Source of the DNA: Billgrantia campisalis
GTDB taxonomy: Bacteria; Pseudomonadota; Gammaproteobacteria; Pseudomonadales; Halomonadaceae
DNA: 64,000 nt
NCBI RefSeq assembly: GCF_022341425.1
Contig: NZ_JABFUC010000002.1
Location: 1-64,000, forward strand
Direction: 5' to 3'
Within the stretch, counting starts at the first letter, position 1. Every line of letters starts with the position of its first letter. A model generated the notes under the pieces. The model made no database searches and was not told where the DNA came from. It was given only the letters and a program-made list of their open reading frames with translations. The position numbers and the translations under genes are program-made. Below, in pieces: positions 9,734 through 18,482 of the stretch.

Positions 9734-9885
9734 GACAGGCTGCGTCACTGGCCGTGCTGCTGGCGCTACTCGCCGGCTGCGGCCAGAAGGGGCCGCTCTT
9801 CCTGCCCGAGGACACCCAGGCGGCCGAGCGCTACGGGCACCAGGCGACCGCTTCCCCCGACCCAGAATCCCGCGAGAAGGGCTGA
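9730..9885 (+). CDS. lptM: LptM (YifL-type) small lipoprotein
   Basis: 51 residues starting with the ATG that overlaps the argH stop (ATGA). The N-terminus is a lipoprotein signal with lipobox LLAGC at residues 13-17, followed at once by GQKGPLFLP. This CGQKGPL(Y/F)LP motif marks the YifL/LptM family, which assists maturation of the LPS translocon LptD in E. coli. It sits just before lysA, the same place as in Pseudomonas and Enterobacteria. Small size makes it easy to miss. Confidence 0.9.
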   Translation: MRQAASLAVLLALLAGCGQKGPLFLPEDTQAAERYGHQATASPDPESREKG

Positions 9886-9887
9886 CC

Positions 9888-11180
9888 ATGGATCACTTCG
9901 AATACCGCGACGGCGTGCTCTACGGCGAGGAGGTGCCCCTGCTGCGGGTGGCCGACGAGGTCGGCACGCCCTGCTACGTCTACTCCAAGGCGACACTGGC
10001 CCGCCACTTCCGCGCCTACACCGAGGCGCTGGGCAGCCATCCCCACCTGATCTGCTACGCGGTGAAGGCCAACTCCAACCTGGCGGTGCTAGGCCTGCTG
10101 GCCCGGCTCGGCGCCGGCTTCGACATCGTCTCCGTGGGCGAGCTGGAGCGGGTACTGGCCGCCGGTGGCAACCCCGCCAAGGTGGTGTTCTCCGGCGTGG
10201 CCAAGCAGCAGGCCGAGATGGTCCGCGCCCTGGAAGTGGGCATCAAGTGCTTCAACGTGGAGTCGCGGCCCGAGCTCGAGCGCCTCAACGCCGTGGCCGG
10301 CCAGCTCGGCAAGGTCGCCCCGGTCTCGCTGCGGGTCAACCCGGACGTGGACGCCGGCACCCACCCCTATATCTCCACCGGGCTCAAGGACAACAAGTTC
10401 GGCATCCCGGTGGAGGAGGCGCTGGCGGTCTACGAACTCGCCGCCGGGCTGCCCCACCTCGAGGTGGTGGGGCTGGACTGCCATATCGGCTCCCAGCTCA
10501 CCGAGCTGGCCCCCTTTCTCGACGCCCTGGACCGCCTGCTGGTACTGCTCGACAAGCTCAAGGCGCAGGGCATCGAGGTGGAGCACCTGGACCTGGGCGG
10601 CGGGCTCGGCGTGCCCTACCGGGACGAGCGCCCGCCGGCGCCCTTCGACTACGCCGCCTCGCTGCTCGAGCGCCTGGCCCAGTGGCCCGGCGGCGAGCAG
10701 CTGACGCTGCTCTTCGAGCCGGGCCGCTCGATCGCCGCCAACGCCGGCGTGCTGCTGACCCGGGTGGAGTTCCTCAAGCCCGGCGAGACCAAGAACTTCG
10801 CCATCGTCGACGCCGGCATGAACGACCTGATCCGCCCCGCGCTCTACCAGGCGTGGCAAGCGATTATTCCGGTGGACGCCCGCCGCCCCCGGGACGCCGC
10901 CACCTACGACGTGGTAGGCCCGGTCTGCGAGACCGGCGACTTCCTGGGCAAGGACCGCGAACTGGCGATTGCCGAGGGCGACCTGCTGGCGGTACGCTCC
11001 GCCGGAGCCTATGGCTTCGTGATGGCCTCGAACTACAACAGCCGGCCGCGCCCCGCCGAGGTGATGGTGGACGGCGAGCGGCTACATGTGGTGCGCCAGC
11101 GGGAGCCGCTCGAGGCCCTGTGGGCCGGCGAGTCGCTGCTGCCCGACAAGCCGCCGGCGGCCAACGGAGAGACCCGCTGA
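9888..11180 (+). CDS. lysA: Diaminopimelate decarboxylase
   Basis: 430 residues. PLP enzyme that decarboxylates meso-diaminopimelate to L-lysine. The PLP lysine is in CYAVKANSN (about residue 61), with the glycine-rich [12 protein letters not shown], the LFEPGRSI phosphate-binding strand and the C-terminal [15 protein letters not shown] with the active-site cysteine. Two bases separate it from lptM and its stop shares a base with the dapF start, placing both fates of diaminopimelate (lysine and cell wall) in one operon. Confidence 0.96.
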   Translation: MDHFEYRDGVLYGEEVPLLRVADEVGTPCYVYSKATLARHFRAYTEALGSHPHLICYAVKANSNLAVLGLLARLGAGFDIVSVGELERVLAAGGNPAKVVFSGVAKQQAEMVRALEVGIKCFNVESRPELERLNAVAGQLGKVAPVSLRVNPDVDAGTHPYISTGLKDNKFGIPVEEALAVYELAAGLPHLEVVGLDCHIGSQLTELAPFLDALDRLLVLLDKLKAQGIEVEHLDLGGGLGVPYRDERPPAPFDYAASLLERLAQWPGGEQLTLLFEPGRSIAANAGVLLTRVEFLKPGETKNFAIVDAGMNDLIRPALYQAWQAIIPVDARRPRDAATYDVVGPVCETGDFLGKDRELAIAEGDLLAVRSAGAYGFVMASNYNSRPRPAEVMVDGERLHVVRQREPLEALWAGESLLPDKPPAANGETR

Positions 11181-12013
11181 TGCTGCTGCACTTCACCAAG
11201 ATGCATGGCCTGGGCAACGACTTCATGGTGGTCGACCTGGTCACCCAGCGCGCCCGGCTGCGCGACGAGCAGATCCGCCGGCTGGCGGATCGCCGCTTCG
11301 GCATCGGCTTCGACCAGCTGCTGGTCGTCGAACCGCCCCGCGACCCCGACATGGACTTCCGCTACCGCATCTTCAACGCCGACGGCAGCGAGGTGGAGAA
11401 CTGCGGCAACGGCGCCCGCTGCTTCGCGCGTTTCGTGCGCGACCAGCGCCTGACCCACAAGCACGAGATCCACGTGGAAACCGCCGGCGGCCCGCTGACC
11501 CTGCTGGTCGAGGACGATGGCCAGGTGACCGTGGACATGGGCGTGCCACGCTTCGATCCCGCCGCGCTGCCCTTCGAGGCCGACGAGGACCGCCCCCGCC
11601 ACCGGCTCGAGGTGGACGGCGAGCACCTGGAGATCGGCGTGGCCTCGATGGGCAACCCCCATGCGGTGCTGCGGGTCGACGACGTCGAGCACGCCCCGGT
11701 GGCGCGCCTGGGGCCGGCCATCGAGGGCCATCCGCGCTTCCCCCGACGGGTCAACGCGGGCTTCATGCAGGTCGTCTCCCCCCACGAGATCCGCCTGAGG
11801 GTCTACGAACGGGGCAGCGGCGAGACCCTGGCCTGCGGTACCGGCGCCTGCGCCGCCGTGGCCTGCGGCATCCGTCAGGGGCTGCTGGAGAACCCCGTCA
11901 CCGTGCACCTGCCTGGCGGCACCCTGCAGATCGAATGGCCCGCCCCGGATGCCCCCCTGCGCATGACCGGCCCCGCCGAGCGTGTCTTCGACGGGCGCGT
12001 CGCCCTGAGCTGA
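11180..12013 (+). CDS. dapF: Diaminopimelate epimerase
   Basis: 277 residues. Converts LL- to meso-diaminopimelate without a cofactor, using two cysteines. Both are visible: ENCGNGARC (about residue 73) and [10 protein letters not shown] (about residue 217). KMHGLGNDF near the N-terminus is also diagnostic. ATG at 11180 overlaps the lysA stop by one base, so translation is probably coupled. Confidence 0.96.
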   Translation: MLLHFTKMHGLGNDFMVVDLVTQRARLRDEQIRRLADRRFGIGFDQLLVVEPPRDPDMDFRYRIFNADGSEVENCGNGARCFARFVRDQRLTHKHEIHVETAGGPLTLLVEDDGQVTVDMGVPRFDPAALPFEADEDRPRHRLEVDGEHLEIGVASMGNPHAVLRVDDVEHAPVARLGPAIEGHPRFPRRVNAGFMQVVSPHEIRLRVYERGSGETLACGTGACAAVACGIRQGLLENPVTVHLPGGTLQIEWPAPDAPLRMTGPAERVFDGRVALS

Positions 12014-12043
12014 CCGCTGCCCTGAGCTGATCAAGGAGTCTTC

Positions 12044-12763
12044 ATGTCCCGAGCCGTTCCCGAACCGCGCAAGACCCTGGATCCCGACCGAGTGGCCGAG
12101 TGGCTGGCCCGCCACCCGGACTTCTTCGTCGGCCGTGAAGGGCTGCTGCAGCAGCTCAAGGTGCCCCATCCCGAGGCCCAGGGCGCCACCTCGCTGCTCG
12201 AGCGGCTGGTCCTCGACCTGCGGCGGCGCGCCGAGCAGGCCGAGTGGCGGCTCGAACAGCTGCTCGAGTCGGCCCGTCACAACGAGGTCCAGTTCCGGCG
12301 CACCCGGGAGCTGGTGCTGGCGCTGCTCGAGGCGGAAGACGCCGACGCCCTGGGCCAGGCCCTGGCCACCCAGATGGCCGAGAACTTCCAGACCCCGGCC
12401 GTCGCCCTGTGGTGTCCGGCCAGCCTCACCGACCGGGAGCCTCGCCCCCCGCAGCCGCCCCGCCAGATCCTCGACGAGCATGCCAGCCAGCGCCTGGCCG
12501 CCCTGCTCGACGGCCGCGCCAGCCGCTGCACCCGCCTGACGCCCACCGACTGGAGCCGCCTGCTGCCCCATGTCACGGCTCCGCACCAGGCCGGCTCCTG
12601 CGCCCTGGCCCGGCTGACCCTGGGCGAGCCGCTGGGCTACCTGGTGCTGGCCAGCCCCGACCCGGACCACTTCCGGGCCAGCATGGACACCCTGTTCACC
12701 GAGTACCTGAGCGATGTGCTGGCTCGCCTGGTGCTCCGCCCCGGCCCGGCCCTCCATGGCTGA
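12044..12763 (+). CDS. DUF484 family protein
   Basis: 239 residues. The DUF484 (YigA) family is always found between dapF and xerC in gammaproteobacteria. An N-terminal helical part (WLARHPDFFVGREGLLQQLKVPHP, typical of the family) and a coiled stretch at about 55-80 precede a GAF-like domain ending in GYLVLASPDPDHF. The molecular role is unknown; conservation beside xerC hints at a link to recombination or cell-cycle control, but that is context only. The end overlaps the xerC start by eight bases. Confidence 0.88.
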   Translation: MSRAVPEPRKTLDPDRVAEWLARHPDFFVGREGLLQQLKVPHPEAQGATSLLERLVLDLRRRAEQAEWRLEQLLESARHNEVQFRRTRELVLALLEAEDADALGQALATQMAENFQTPAVALWCPASLTDREPRPPQPPRQILDEHASQRLAALLDGRASRCTRLTPTDWSRLLPHVTAPHQAGSCALARLTLGEPLGYLVLASPDPDHFRASMDTLFTEYLSDVLARLVLRPGPALHG

Positions 12764-13667
12764 GACGCCGCTGCGCGGCCAGGTCGAGGCCTGCCTGGAG
12801 GCGCTGGCACGCACCGCCAGCCCCGCCACCCTGGCCGCCTACCGCCGCGACCTGGGCGCGCTGTGCGACTTCCTGGAGCGCCAGGGGGTCGGCGACGGCG
12901 GCGAGCTGAGCGCCGCCCTGGTGCGCCGCTTCCTGGGCAGCGAGCGCGCCCGGGGCCTCGCCCCGCGCAGCCTGGCGCGGCGCCGGGCGGCGCTTTCCCA
13001 CTTCGCCGAACAGCTGGTGAAGGCCGGGCGACTCGCCCACAATCCGGTCGCGCTGGTGCCGACGCCGCGCCAGCCCGCCCATCTGCCCAAGCCGCTGGAC
13101 GCCGACCAACTGAGCCAGTTTCTCGATACGCCCCACGACGGCTCCCCGCTGGCGGTGCGCGACCAGGCCATGCTGGAGCTGTTCTACTCCAGCGGCCTGC
13201 GGCTCGCCGAGTTGGCCGGGCTCGACCTCGGCGACCTGCAGCCGCAGCGGGTCCGGGTGCTGGGGAAGGGGAGCAAGCCTCGCCAGGTACCGGTAGGCCG
13301 CCGTGCCCGGGCCGCCCTGGAGTCCTGGCTGGGGGTCAGAGAGGCCCTGGCGCGGCCGGGCGAGCCGGCGCTGTTCGTGGGCGCCCGGGGCACGCGGCTC
13401 GGCCATCGGGCCATCCAGAAACGCCTCGCCGAGCTGGCCCACCGCCGCGGGCTGGCGGAACACCTGCACCCGCACCGGCTGCGCCACTCCTTCGCCAGCC
13501 ACCTGCTGGAGTCGAGCCATGACCTGCGCGCCGTGCAGGAGCTGCTGGGCCATGCCAACCTCTCCACCACCCAGGTCTATACGCGACTCGACTGGCAGCA
13601 CCTGGCCGCCACCTACGATGCGGCCCACCCCCGTGCCCGCCGGCGAGACGCCGACCCCGCCGAGTGA
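12756..13667 (+). CDS. xerC: Tyrosine recombinase XerC
   Basis: 303 residues. Works with XerD at dif to resolve chromosome dimers. The tyrosine recombinase catalytic set is present: SSGLRLAEL (Arg), GKGSKPRQVP (Lys), HPHRLRHSFASHLL (His-x-x-Arg), LGHANLSTTQVYTRL (His and the nucleophile Tyr). An N-terminal SAM-like core-binding domain spans about 10-95. The ATG at 12756 gives the normal N-terminus; an upstream in-frame start would add nonconserved residues inside DUF484. Operon position before yigB is typical. Confidence 0.95.
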   Translation: MAETPLRGQVEACLEALARTASPATLAAYRRDLGALCDFLERQGVGDGGELSAALVRRFLGSERARGLAPRSLARRRAALSHFAEQLVKAGRLAHNPVALVPTPRQPAHLPKPLDADQLSQFLDTPHDGSPLAVRDQAMLELFYSSGLRLAELAGLDLGDLQPQRVRVLGKGSKPRQVPVGRRARAALESWLGVREALARPGEPALFVGARGTRLGHRAIQKRLAELAHRRGLAEHLHPHRLRHSFASHLLESSHDLRAVQELLGHANLSTTQVYTRLDWQHLAATYDAAHPRARRRDADPAE

Positions 13668-14416
13668 TCGCCATGCACGACCAGCCCCTTGAGGCCCTGA
13701 CCTTCGACCTCGACGACACTCTCTGGGACAACCACCAGGTGATGGTCGACACCGAGCTTGGCCACTACGGCTGGCTCGACGACGCCCTGAGCGCCTGGCT
13801 GGCGGAGCGCGGCCAGGCGCCGGCCCAGCGCTTCGCCGAGCGCTACCCGCTGGCGGCTTTCGAGGCCAGTCGCCGACGGCTGGCCGAGACTCACCCGCTG
13901 CGCCGCGGCGACTTCACCTGGCTACGCAAACGGGCGCTGCGTGAGATGCTCCAGGCCTACGGACTCCCCCCCGCCACTGCGGCGCAGTGGGCCGAGGCGG
14001 CGATGGCCCGCTTCATGGAGCTGCGCCACCGCGTCACCCCGCACCCGGAAGTCGAACCGCTGCTCAGCGAGCTGGGTCGGCGCTACCGCCTGGCCAGCAT
14101 CACCAACGGCAACGTGGATGTGCAGCGCCTGGCGCTGGGCCGACACTTCCCGGTGGCCATCACCGCCGGCGAGCTGCTCGCCCCCAAGCCCGACCCGCGC
14201 CCCTTCCTGGCGGCGCTGGCGCGACTCGGCCTGCCCCCCTCCCGCGCCCTGCACGTGGGCGACTCCTGGCGCGAGGACGTCGCACCGGCCCGGCGCCTGG
14301 GCATGCAGGTCGCCTGGATCGCTCCCCACGAGGGCGACCAGGCCCTGCCGGCCGGCATTCACCGCCTGAACCACGTGCGCGAGCTGCCTGAGCTGCTGCG
14401 CCGGCTTACGCGCTGA
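13664..14416 (+). CDS. yigB: HAD-family phosphatase YigB
   Basis: 250 residues. Haloacid dehalogenase fold with the nucleophile motif TFDLDDTLWDN (residues about 13-23), SITNGN motif II, a Lys in APKPDPRPF and the HVGDSWREDVAPARRLGM acidic motif. YigB in E. coli dephosphorylates a riboflavin precursor and other sugar phosphates. Start is a GTG overlapping the xerC stop; an ATG three codons later is an equally good alternative. It ends the argH-yigB run, just before the MITE-like element. Confidence 0.88.
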   Translation: MIAMHDQPLEALTFDLDDTLWDNHQVMVDTELGHYGWLDDALSAWLAERGQAPAQRFAERYPLAAFEASRRRLAETHPLRRGDFTWLRKRALREMLQAYGLPPATAAQWAEAAMARFMELRHRVTPHPEVEPLLSELGRRYRLASITNGNVDVQRLALGRHFPVAITAGELLAPKPDPRPFLAALARLGLPPSRALHVGDSWREDVAPARRLGMQVAWIAPHEGDQALPAGIHRLNHVRELPELLRRLTR

Positions 14417-14440
14417 GCTGAGCTTGGACTCTGTCCGAGC

Positions 14441-14633
14441 CTAGTACTACAGCAGTAAGTCTCTGCTGTAGGAGCAGCTTCAGCTCGCGACTGGAGGCGA
14501 AAGCCTCCCGGAAGTGTTGCCAAGGCAGGTCATCATTCCCAGGAGCCTGCGGCGCCAGTCGCGATGGGAACTCGGAGCGCCGAACCGAGCGCTCCAACAG
14601 AAGGGCCATGGCGCATTACCGCTGTAGTACTAG
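14441..14633. mobile_element. MITE-like element with CTAG target duplication
   Basis: A 193-bp segment bounded by near-perfect inverted ends. After a CTAG at 14441-14444, the left end reads TACTACAGCAGTAA; the right end is its complement with one change, followed by CTAG at 14630-14633. The core contains a second inverted pair (GCGACTGG and CCAGTCGC) and a GTAGGAGC-like motif recalling pseudomonad REP sequences. No coding frame. It overlaps the engB stop codon. I infer a non-autonomous element, perhaps mobilised by an IS5-like transposase with a CTAG preference. Confidence 0.6.
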
Positions 14634-15253
14634 ACGGGAGGCGCCTCGTGTTCCGCCAGCCAGGCATCGAGGCGCGCGCAGGCCTCGTCGACGCCCTGGC
14701 GCTTGAGCGAAGAGAACAGCTGCAGGCTCACCAGGTCCTCCCACTCCCGCAGCCGGCTGCGCACCTGCTGCAGCGCTGCCCTGGCCGCGCCGGACTTCAG
14801 CTTGTCGGCCTTGGTCAGCAGGATATGCACCGGCATGTCCTGCTCATCGGCCCAGCCCAGCAGCGTCTGGTCGAACTCGGTCAGGGGGTGACGCACATCC
14901 ATCACCAGCACCACCCCTTGCAGCGAGCGGCGGGCCTGCAGGTAGTCGGCCAGGTGCTGCTGCCATTCGCGCTTGACCGCCTCGGGCACCTTGGCATAGC
15001 CGTAGCCGGGCAGGTCGACCAGGCGCCGGGCCTCATCGGCGCCCAGCGCGAAGAAGTTGATCAGCTGGGTGCGCCCCGGGGTGCGCGAGGTGCGCGCCAG
15101 CGCCTTCTGACAGGTGATGGCGTTGATGGCGCTGGACTTGCCGGCGTTGGAGCGGCCGGCGAAGGCCACTTCGACGCCCTGGTCGGGCGGGCACTGGACC
15201 AGGCTCGGCGCGCTGGTCATGAAGCGCGCGGTTTGATAGTTGAATCGTGACAT
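14630..15253 (-). CDS. engB: Ribosome-biogenesis GTPase EngB (YihA/YsxC)
   Basis: 207 residues from the preferred ATG at 15253, which gives the family N-terminus [11 protein letters not shown]; an upstream in-frame ATG would add 20 nonconserved residues. P-loop [15 protein letters not shown]3 [12 protein letters not shown]4 LTKADK. EngB helps assemble the large ribosomal subunit. Its stop codon TAG lies inside the right end of the MITE-like element at 14441-14633. It is divergent from the cytochrome c4 gene, as in Pseudomonas. Confidence 0.94.
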   Translation of the reverse strand: MSRFNYQTARFMTSAPSLVQCPPDQGVEVAFAGRSNAGKSSAINAITCQKALARTSRTPGRTQLINFFALGADEARRLVDLPGYGYAKVPEAVKREWQQHLADYLQARRSLQGVVLVMDVRHPLTEFDQTLLGWADEQDMPVHILLTKADKLKSGAARAALQQVRSRLREWEDLVSLQLFSSLKRQGVDEACARLDAWLAEHEAPPV

Positions 15254-15312
15254 GGGGTCGAGGTCCTGCCGAATGGAGAATAGCGCCCCGCCGGCAGGAT
15301 ACTTGACCTGCA

Positions 15313-15341
15313 TTCCCGACGCGGGCTTGATTCGTTATAAT
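15313..15341 (+). promoter_or_regulatory. Likely promoter for the cytochrome c4 gene
   Basis: A perfect TATAAT at 15336-15341 with a weak TTCCCG 17 bases upstream. It predicts a leader of about 170 nt before the cytochrome gene; no known riboswitch motif was recognised in it. Confidence 0.5.
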
Positions 15342-15515
15342 GCAGTGTCTTTTGTCTGCGACCTGGGGCACGCTAGTGTACCACCGTGCTCTCGTCGGCA
15401 GCGACCGATCCGCTCGGCGCAGCAGGCGACGGGGCACCCGGCCTGGAACCTGCGGGACTTGGGCGGCACCCAGGATGCGTACCGGTACATAACACAACGG
15501 CATAGTGGATTAGCG

Positions 15516-16136
15516 ATGAGAAAGTTACTGGCAAGCCTGGCACTTACCATGGGCGCCGTCGGCGCCGCCCACGCAGATATGGAAGCTGACGCCGACGCGG
15601 CCGCCGGCCGGGAGCTGGCCCAGCCCTGCGCCGCCTGTCACGGCCAAACCGGCATCAGCCCGGCGGCGTCCTTCCCGCATCTCGCCGGCCAGCAGATGTC
15701 CTATACCGCCAAGCAGATCATAGACATCCGCGACGGCCACCGGCTGGTGCCGGAAATGGTCGGCCAGGTCGACGACTTCTCCGACCAGGACGCCTGGGAC
15801 GTGGCCGCTTTCTATGCCGAGCAGGACGCCCATGTCGGTCAGGCCGACCCCGACCCCGAGCTGATCGCCCGCGGCCAGGAACTCTACCGCGCCGGCGACA
15901 TGTCCAAGGGCATCCCCGCCTGCGCCGCCTGCCATACCCCCAGCGGGGAGGGCATCGGCTCGGCCGTCTACCCGGCGCTCTCCGGTCAGTTCGCCGCGTA
16001 CACCGTTGCCACGCTGCAGGACTACGCCTCGGGTGAGCGGGCCAACGACCCCAACAACATCATGCGCGATATCGCCGCCAAGATGAGCGATGCCGACATG
16101 GAAGCCGTGGCCAACTACATTCTCGGCCTGCACTGA
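15516..16136 (+). CDS. Diheme cytochrome c4
   Basis: 206 residues. A signal peptide (cleavage near AHA-D, residue 21) leads to two class I cytochrome c domains, each with a CAACH heme-binding site (about residues 39 and 140) and matching Met ligands. Cytochrome c4 is a periplasmic electron carrier feeding terminal oxidases, often cbb3. Start chosen at the ATG that begins MRKLLASLAL; upstream in-frame sequence is nonconserved. It lies between engB and dsbA, an arrangement shared with Pseudomonas. Confidence 0.93.
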   Translation: MRKLLASLALTMGAVGAAHADMEADADAAAGRELAQPCAACHGQTGISPAASFPHLAGQQMSYTAKQIIDIRDGHRLVPEMVGQVDDFSDQDAWDVAAFYAEQDAHVGQADPDPELIARGQELYRAGDMSKGIPACAACHTPSGEGIGSAVYPALSGQFAAYTVATLQDYASGERANDPNNIMRDIAAKMSDADMEAVANYILGLH

Positions 16137-16166
16137 ATCCGCCTCCGCCGATCGCGGCCGGCGACA

Positions 16167-16200
16167 GTCAGCCTGCGTGAGAACCGTCAGCCTGCATGAG
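16167..16200 (+). repeat. Pair of 15-bp direct repeats downstream of cytochrome c4
   Basis: GTCAGCCTGC(G/A)TGAG occurs at 16167-16181 and 16186-16200, a 19-base period with one mismatch. Function unknown; it may be a simple duplication. Confidence 0.6.
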
Positions 16201-16201
16201 C

Positions 16202-16223
16202 AAGGCGGCCCAGCGGCCGCCTT
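16202..16223 (+). terminator. Stem-loop terminator after cytochrome c4
   Basis: Nine-bp stem AAGGCGGCC / GGCCGCCTT with a CAGC loop. A short T-rich tail (CGCTGTTT) follows, so termination may be partial and allow read-through to dsbA. Confidence 0.6.
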
Positions 16224-16343
16224 CGCTGTTTCGGGCGTCGGGGCGGAACCCTCGGTCCCGCCAGCGCTCCAAGAGTGCGACTCGGCCGGCACAGGGTATC
16301 GCCCGGTGCGAGCGACCCGGAAATTCCAAGGAGTGAATCCCGC

Positions 16344-16994
16344 ATGTTCAAGCCCTCCCATGTCGTGAAGTCCGCACTGATTGCCCTGGCCGGCCTAGGT
16401 CTGTCGACGGCGGCCCTGGCCACCAACCTGGTGGAAGGCCAGCACTACGAGGTGATCGACCCGGCCGTCGAAACGCGCGTCGACGCCGACCGGATCGAGG
16501 TCACCGAGGCCTTCTGGTACGGCTGCCCCCACTGCAACAACTTGCAGAGTGCCGCCAAGGCCTGGTACGAGACGCTGGATGAGGACGTCGAGGTGATCCA
16601 TCTGCCGGCCACCATGGGCGGCGACTGGAACACCCATGCCGCGGTCTACTATGCCGCCGAGGAGCTCGGCATTCTCGAGGCCGTCCACGCCGACATCTTC
16701 CACGCCATCCACGAAGAGGGCCGCAGCCTGACCGCCAGCGACGACATCGCCGCCTTCTTCAGCGACTACGGGGTGAGCGAGGACGAGGCGCGCCAGGCGC
16801 TCGACGCCTTCGGCGTCAAGGCCAAGGTCAACCAGGCCCATGCCCGGATGCGCGCCATGCAGCTGATGGGCGTGCCGGCGCTGATCGTCGACGGCCGCTA
16901 CCGGGTCACGCCCTCGAGCGCCGGCAGCCTGGAGAACATGCCGCAGATCGCCGACGCACTGGTCGACAGGGTTCGCCAGCAGCGCGCCGAGTAA
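16344..16994 (+). CDS. dsbA: Thiol:disulfide interchange protein DsbA
   Basis: 216 residues. Periplasmic oxidase that introduces disulfide bonds. Signal peptide to about residue 29 (ALA-TNLVEG), active site YGCPHCNN, and the cis-proline loop GVPALIVDGRYRV. The DsbA helical insertion lies between. AAGGAG ten bases upstream supports this ATG. It follows cytochrome c4, which also needs thiol handling in the periplasm, although DsbA itself is general. Confidence 0.94.
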   Translation: MFKPSHVVKSALIALAGLGLSTAALATNLVEGQHYEVIDPAVETRVDADRIEVTEAFWYGCPHCNNLQSAAKAWYETLDEDVEVIHLPATMGGDWNTHAAVYYAAEELGILEAVHADIFHAIHEEGRSLTASDDIAAFFSDYGVSEDEARQALDAFGVKAKVNQAHARMRAMQLMGVPALIVDGRYRVTPSSAGSLENMPQIADALVDRVRQQRAE

Positions 16995-16997
16995 GCC

Positions 16998-17834
16998 GTG
17001 CAGACTGAGCTGTCACACCTGGCCGACGCCAAGACGCCGACACTCGACGGCGGTCACCTGAAGCTGCTCACCTTCAATATGCAGGTGGGCATTCAGACGT
17101 CGGCCTACCACCATTACCTGACCCGCAGCTGGCAGCATCTGCTGCCGCATCCCAGGCGCCTGCGGCGCCTGGACATGGTCAGCGAGGTGCTGGGCCGCTT
17201 CGACGTGGTGGGGCTGCAGGAGGTCGACGGCGGCAGCTTCCGCTCCAGCCACGTCAATCAGGTGGAGTATCTCGCCAGCCGCGGCGGCTTTCCCCACCAC
17301 TTCCAGCAGCTCAACCGCAACCTGGGCCGCTTCGCCCAGCACAGCAACGGCCTGCTCTCGCGCCTGCGGCCCACGCAGATCGAGGAGCACCGCCTGCCCG
17401 GCACCCTGCCCGGCCGCGGCGCCATCCACGCCCGCTACGGCGAGGGGCCGGACGCCCTGCACCTGTTCGTCGCCCACCTGGCACTGAGCCACCGCGGCCG
17501 GGTGCGCCAGCTCGACTATCTCAGCGAGATCATCCAGCCGCTGCGCCATGTGGTGGTGATGGGCGATCTCAACTGCACCCCCGAGCAGCTACATACCCAC
17601 TCGCGCTTCTGCGCTTCGCTGCCGCTGCACCCGGTGCGCCCGCTGCTCAGCTACCCCTCCTGGCAGCCGCGCCGCGCCCTCGACCACATCCTGCTCTCCA
17701 ACTCCCTGGAGGCCCGCGATGTGCGCGTTCTCGACCACCTCTTCTCGGACCACCTGCCCATCGCCGTGGACGTGGCACTGCCGCCGGCCTGCCTGCAGAC
17801 CCTCACCGCCCGGCTCAAGGAGCCAGGCCACTGA
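16998..17834 (+). CDS. Endonuclease/exonuclease/phosphatase (EEP) fold protein
   Basis: 278 residues. EEP superfamily motifs: LLTFNMQVG at the start, VGLQEVDGG with the catalytic Glu, VVVMGDLNC (Asp-x-Asn), and the closing SDHLPIAVDV with the Asp-His pair. No signal peptide, so it is cytoplasmic. The substrate (nucleic acid, phospholipid or phosphoinositide-like) cannot be told from sequence. GTG start three bases after the dsbA stop suggests co-transcription; this dsbA-EEP pair is common in pseudomonads. Confidence 0.85.
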   Translation: MQTELSHLADAKTPTLDGGHLKLLTFNMQVGIQTSAYHHYLTRSWQHLLPHPRRLRRLDMVSEVLGRFDVVGLQEVDGGSFRSSHVNQVEYLASRGGFPHHFQQLNRNLGRFAQHSNGLLSRLRPTQIEEHRLPGTLPGRGAIHARYGEGPDALHLFVAHLALSHRGRVRQLDYLSEIIQPLRHVVVMGDLNCTPEQLHTHSRFCASLPLHPVRPLLSYPSWQPRRALDHILLSNSLEARDVRVLDHLFSDHLPIAVDVALPPACLQTLTARLKEPGH

Positions 17835-17932
17835 CCCACAGGCCGCCTGGCCGCGTTGAGACATGGGGATGACGCCTCGCGGCGAATCGGCGATGATGCC
17901 CTCCCTTGATTGGCTTCAGGACGGAAACTCCC

Positions 17933-18481
17933 ATGCCCTCCGCAAACCGTGAACCGGTCCTGCTCGCATGGCTCGACGGCATTACCGAGATGGTGGGCCG
18001 CGCCATTGCCTGGCTGGTGCTCGTCATGATGGTGGTGCAGTTCGCCATCGTGGTGATGCGCTACGCCTTCAGTATCCACAGCGTGGTGATGCAGGAATCG
18101 GTGATGTACATGCACGCCATGGTGTTCATGCTCGGCGCCGCCTGGACCCTGCGCCACGATGGCCATGTGCGTGTGGATATCTTCTACCGCCGGCTCTCCG
18201 AGCGCGGCCGCGCCTGGATCGACCTGCTGGGCACCCTCTTCCTGCTGATCCCGGTGGCACTGTTCATCGCCATCGGCAGCTTTGCCTATGTGCGCAGCAG
18301 CTGGGCGATTCTCGAGCGCTCGCCGGACGGCGGCATCCCCGGGGTCTATCTGCTCAAGTCGCTGATCCTGGTGATGATGGCGCTGCTGCTGATCCAGGGC
18401 GTCGCCCAGCTGATTCGCCAGGCGATGATCCTGCGCGGCCAGGCCCCGGGCAACGACCCCGAGCACCGGGAGGTGCTCTGA
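17933..18481 (+). CDS. TRAP transporter small permease (DctQ type)
   Basis: 182 residues with four predicted helices (starting near GRAIAWLVLVMMVVQFAIVV) and the DctQ signature around GAAWTLRHDGHVRVDIFYRRLSER. TRAP small subunits pair with a large permease and a periplasmic binding protein to import organic acids or compatible solutes using a sodium gradient. The ATG at 17933 has AGGACGG upstream. The large subunit follows after one base, but no binding protein gene is adjacent. Confidence 0.88.
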   Translation: MPSANREPVLLAWLDGITEMVGRAIAWLVLVMMVVQFAIVVMRYAFSIHSVVMQESVMYMHAMVFMLGAAWTLRHDGHVRVDIFYRRLSERGRAWIDLLGTLFLLIPVALFIAIGSFAYVRSSWAILERSPDGGIPGVYLLKSLILVMMALLLIQGVAQLIRQAMILRGQAPGNDPEHREVL

Positions 18482-18482
18482 C

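Noticed and set aside
14417..14629. A possible Spot 42/ErsA-like small RNA beside engB, as in E. coli and Pseudomonas
   Set aside because: polA is not adjacent, no promoter-terminator pair is visible and the space is filled by the MITE-like element.
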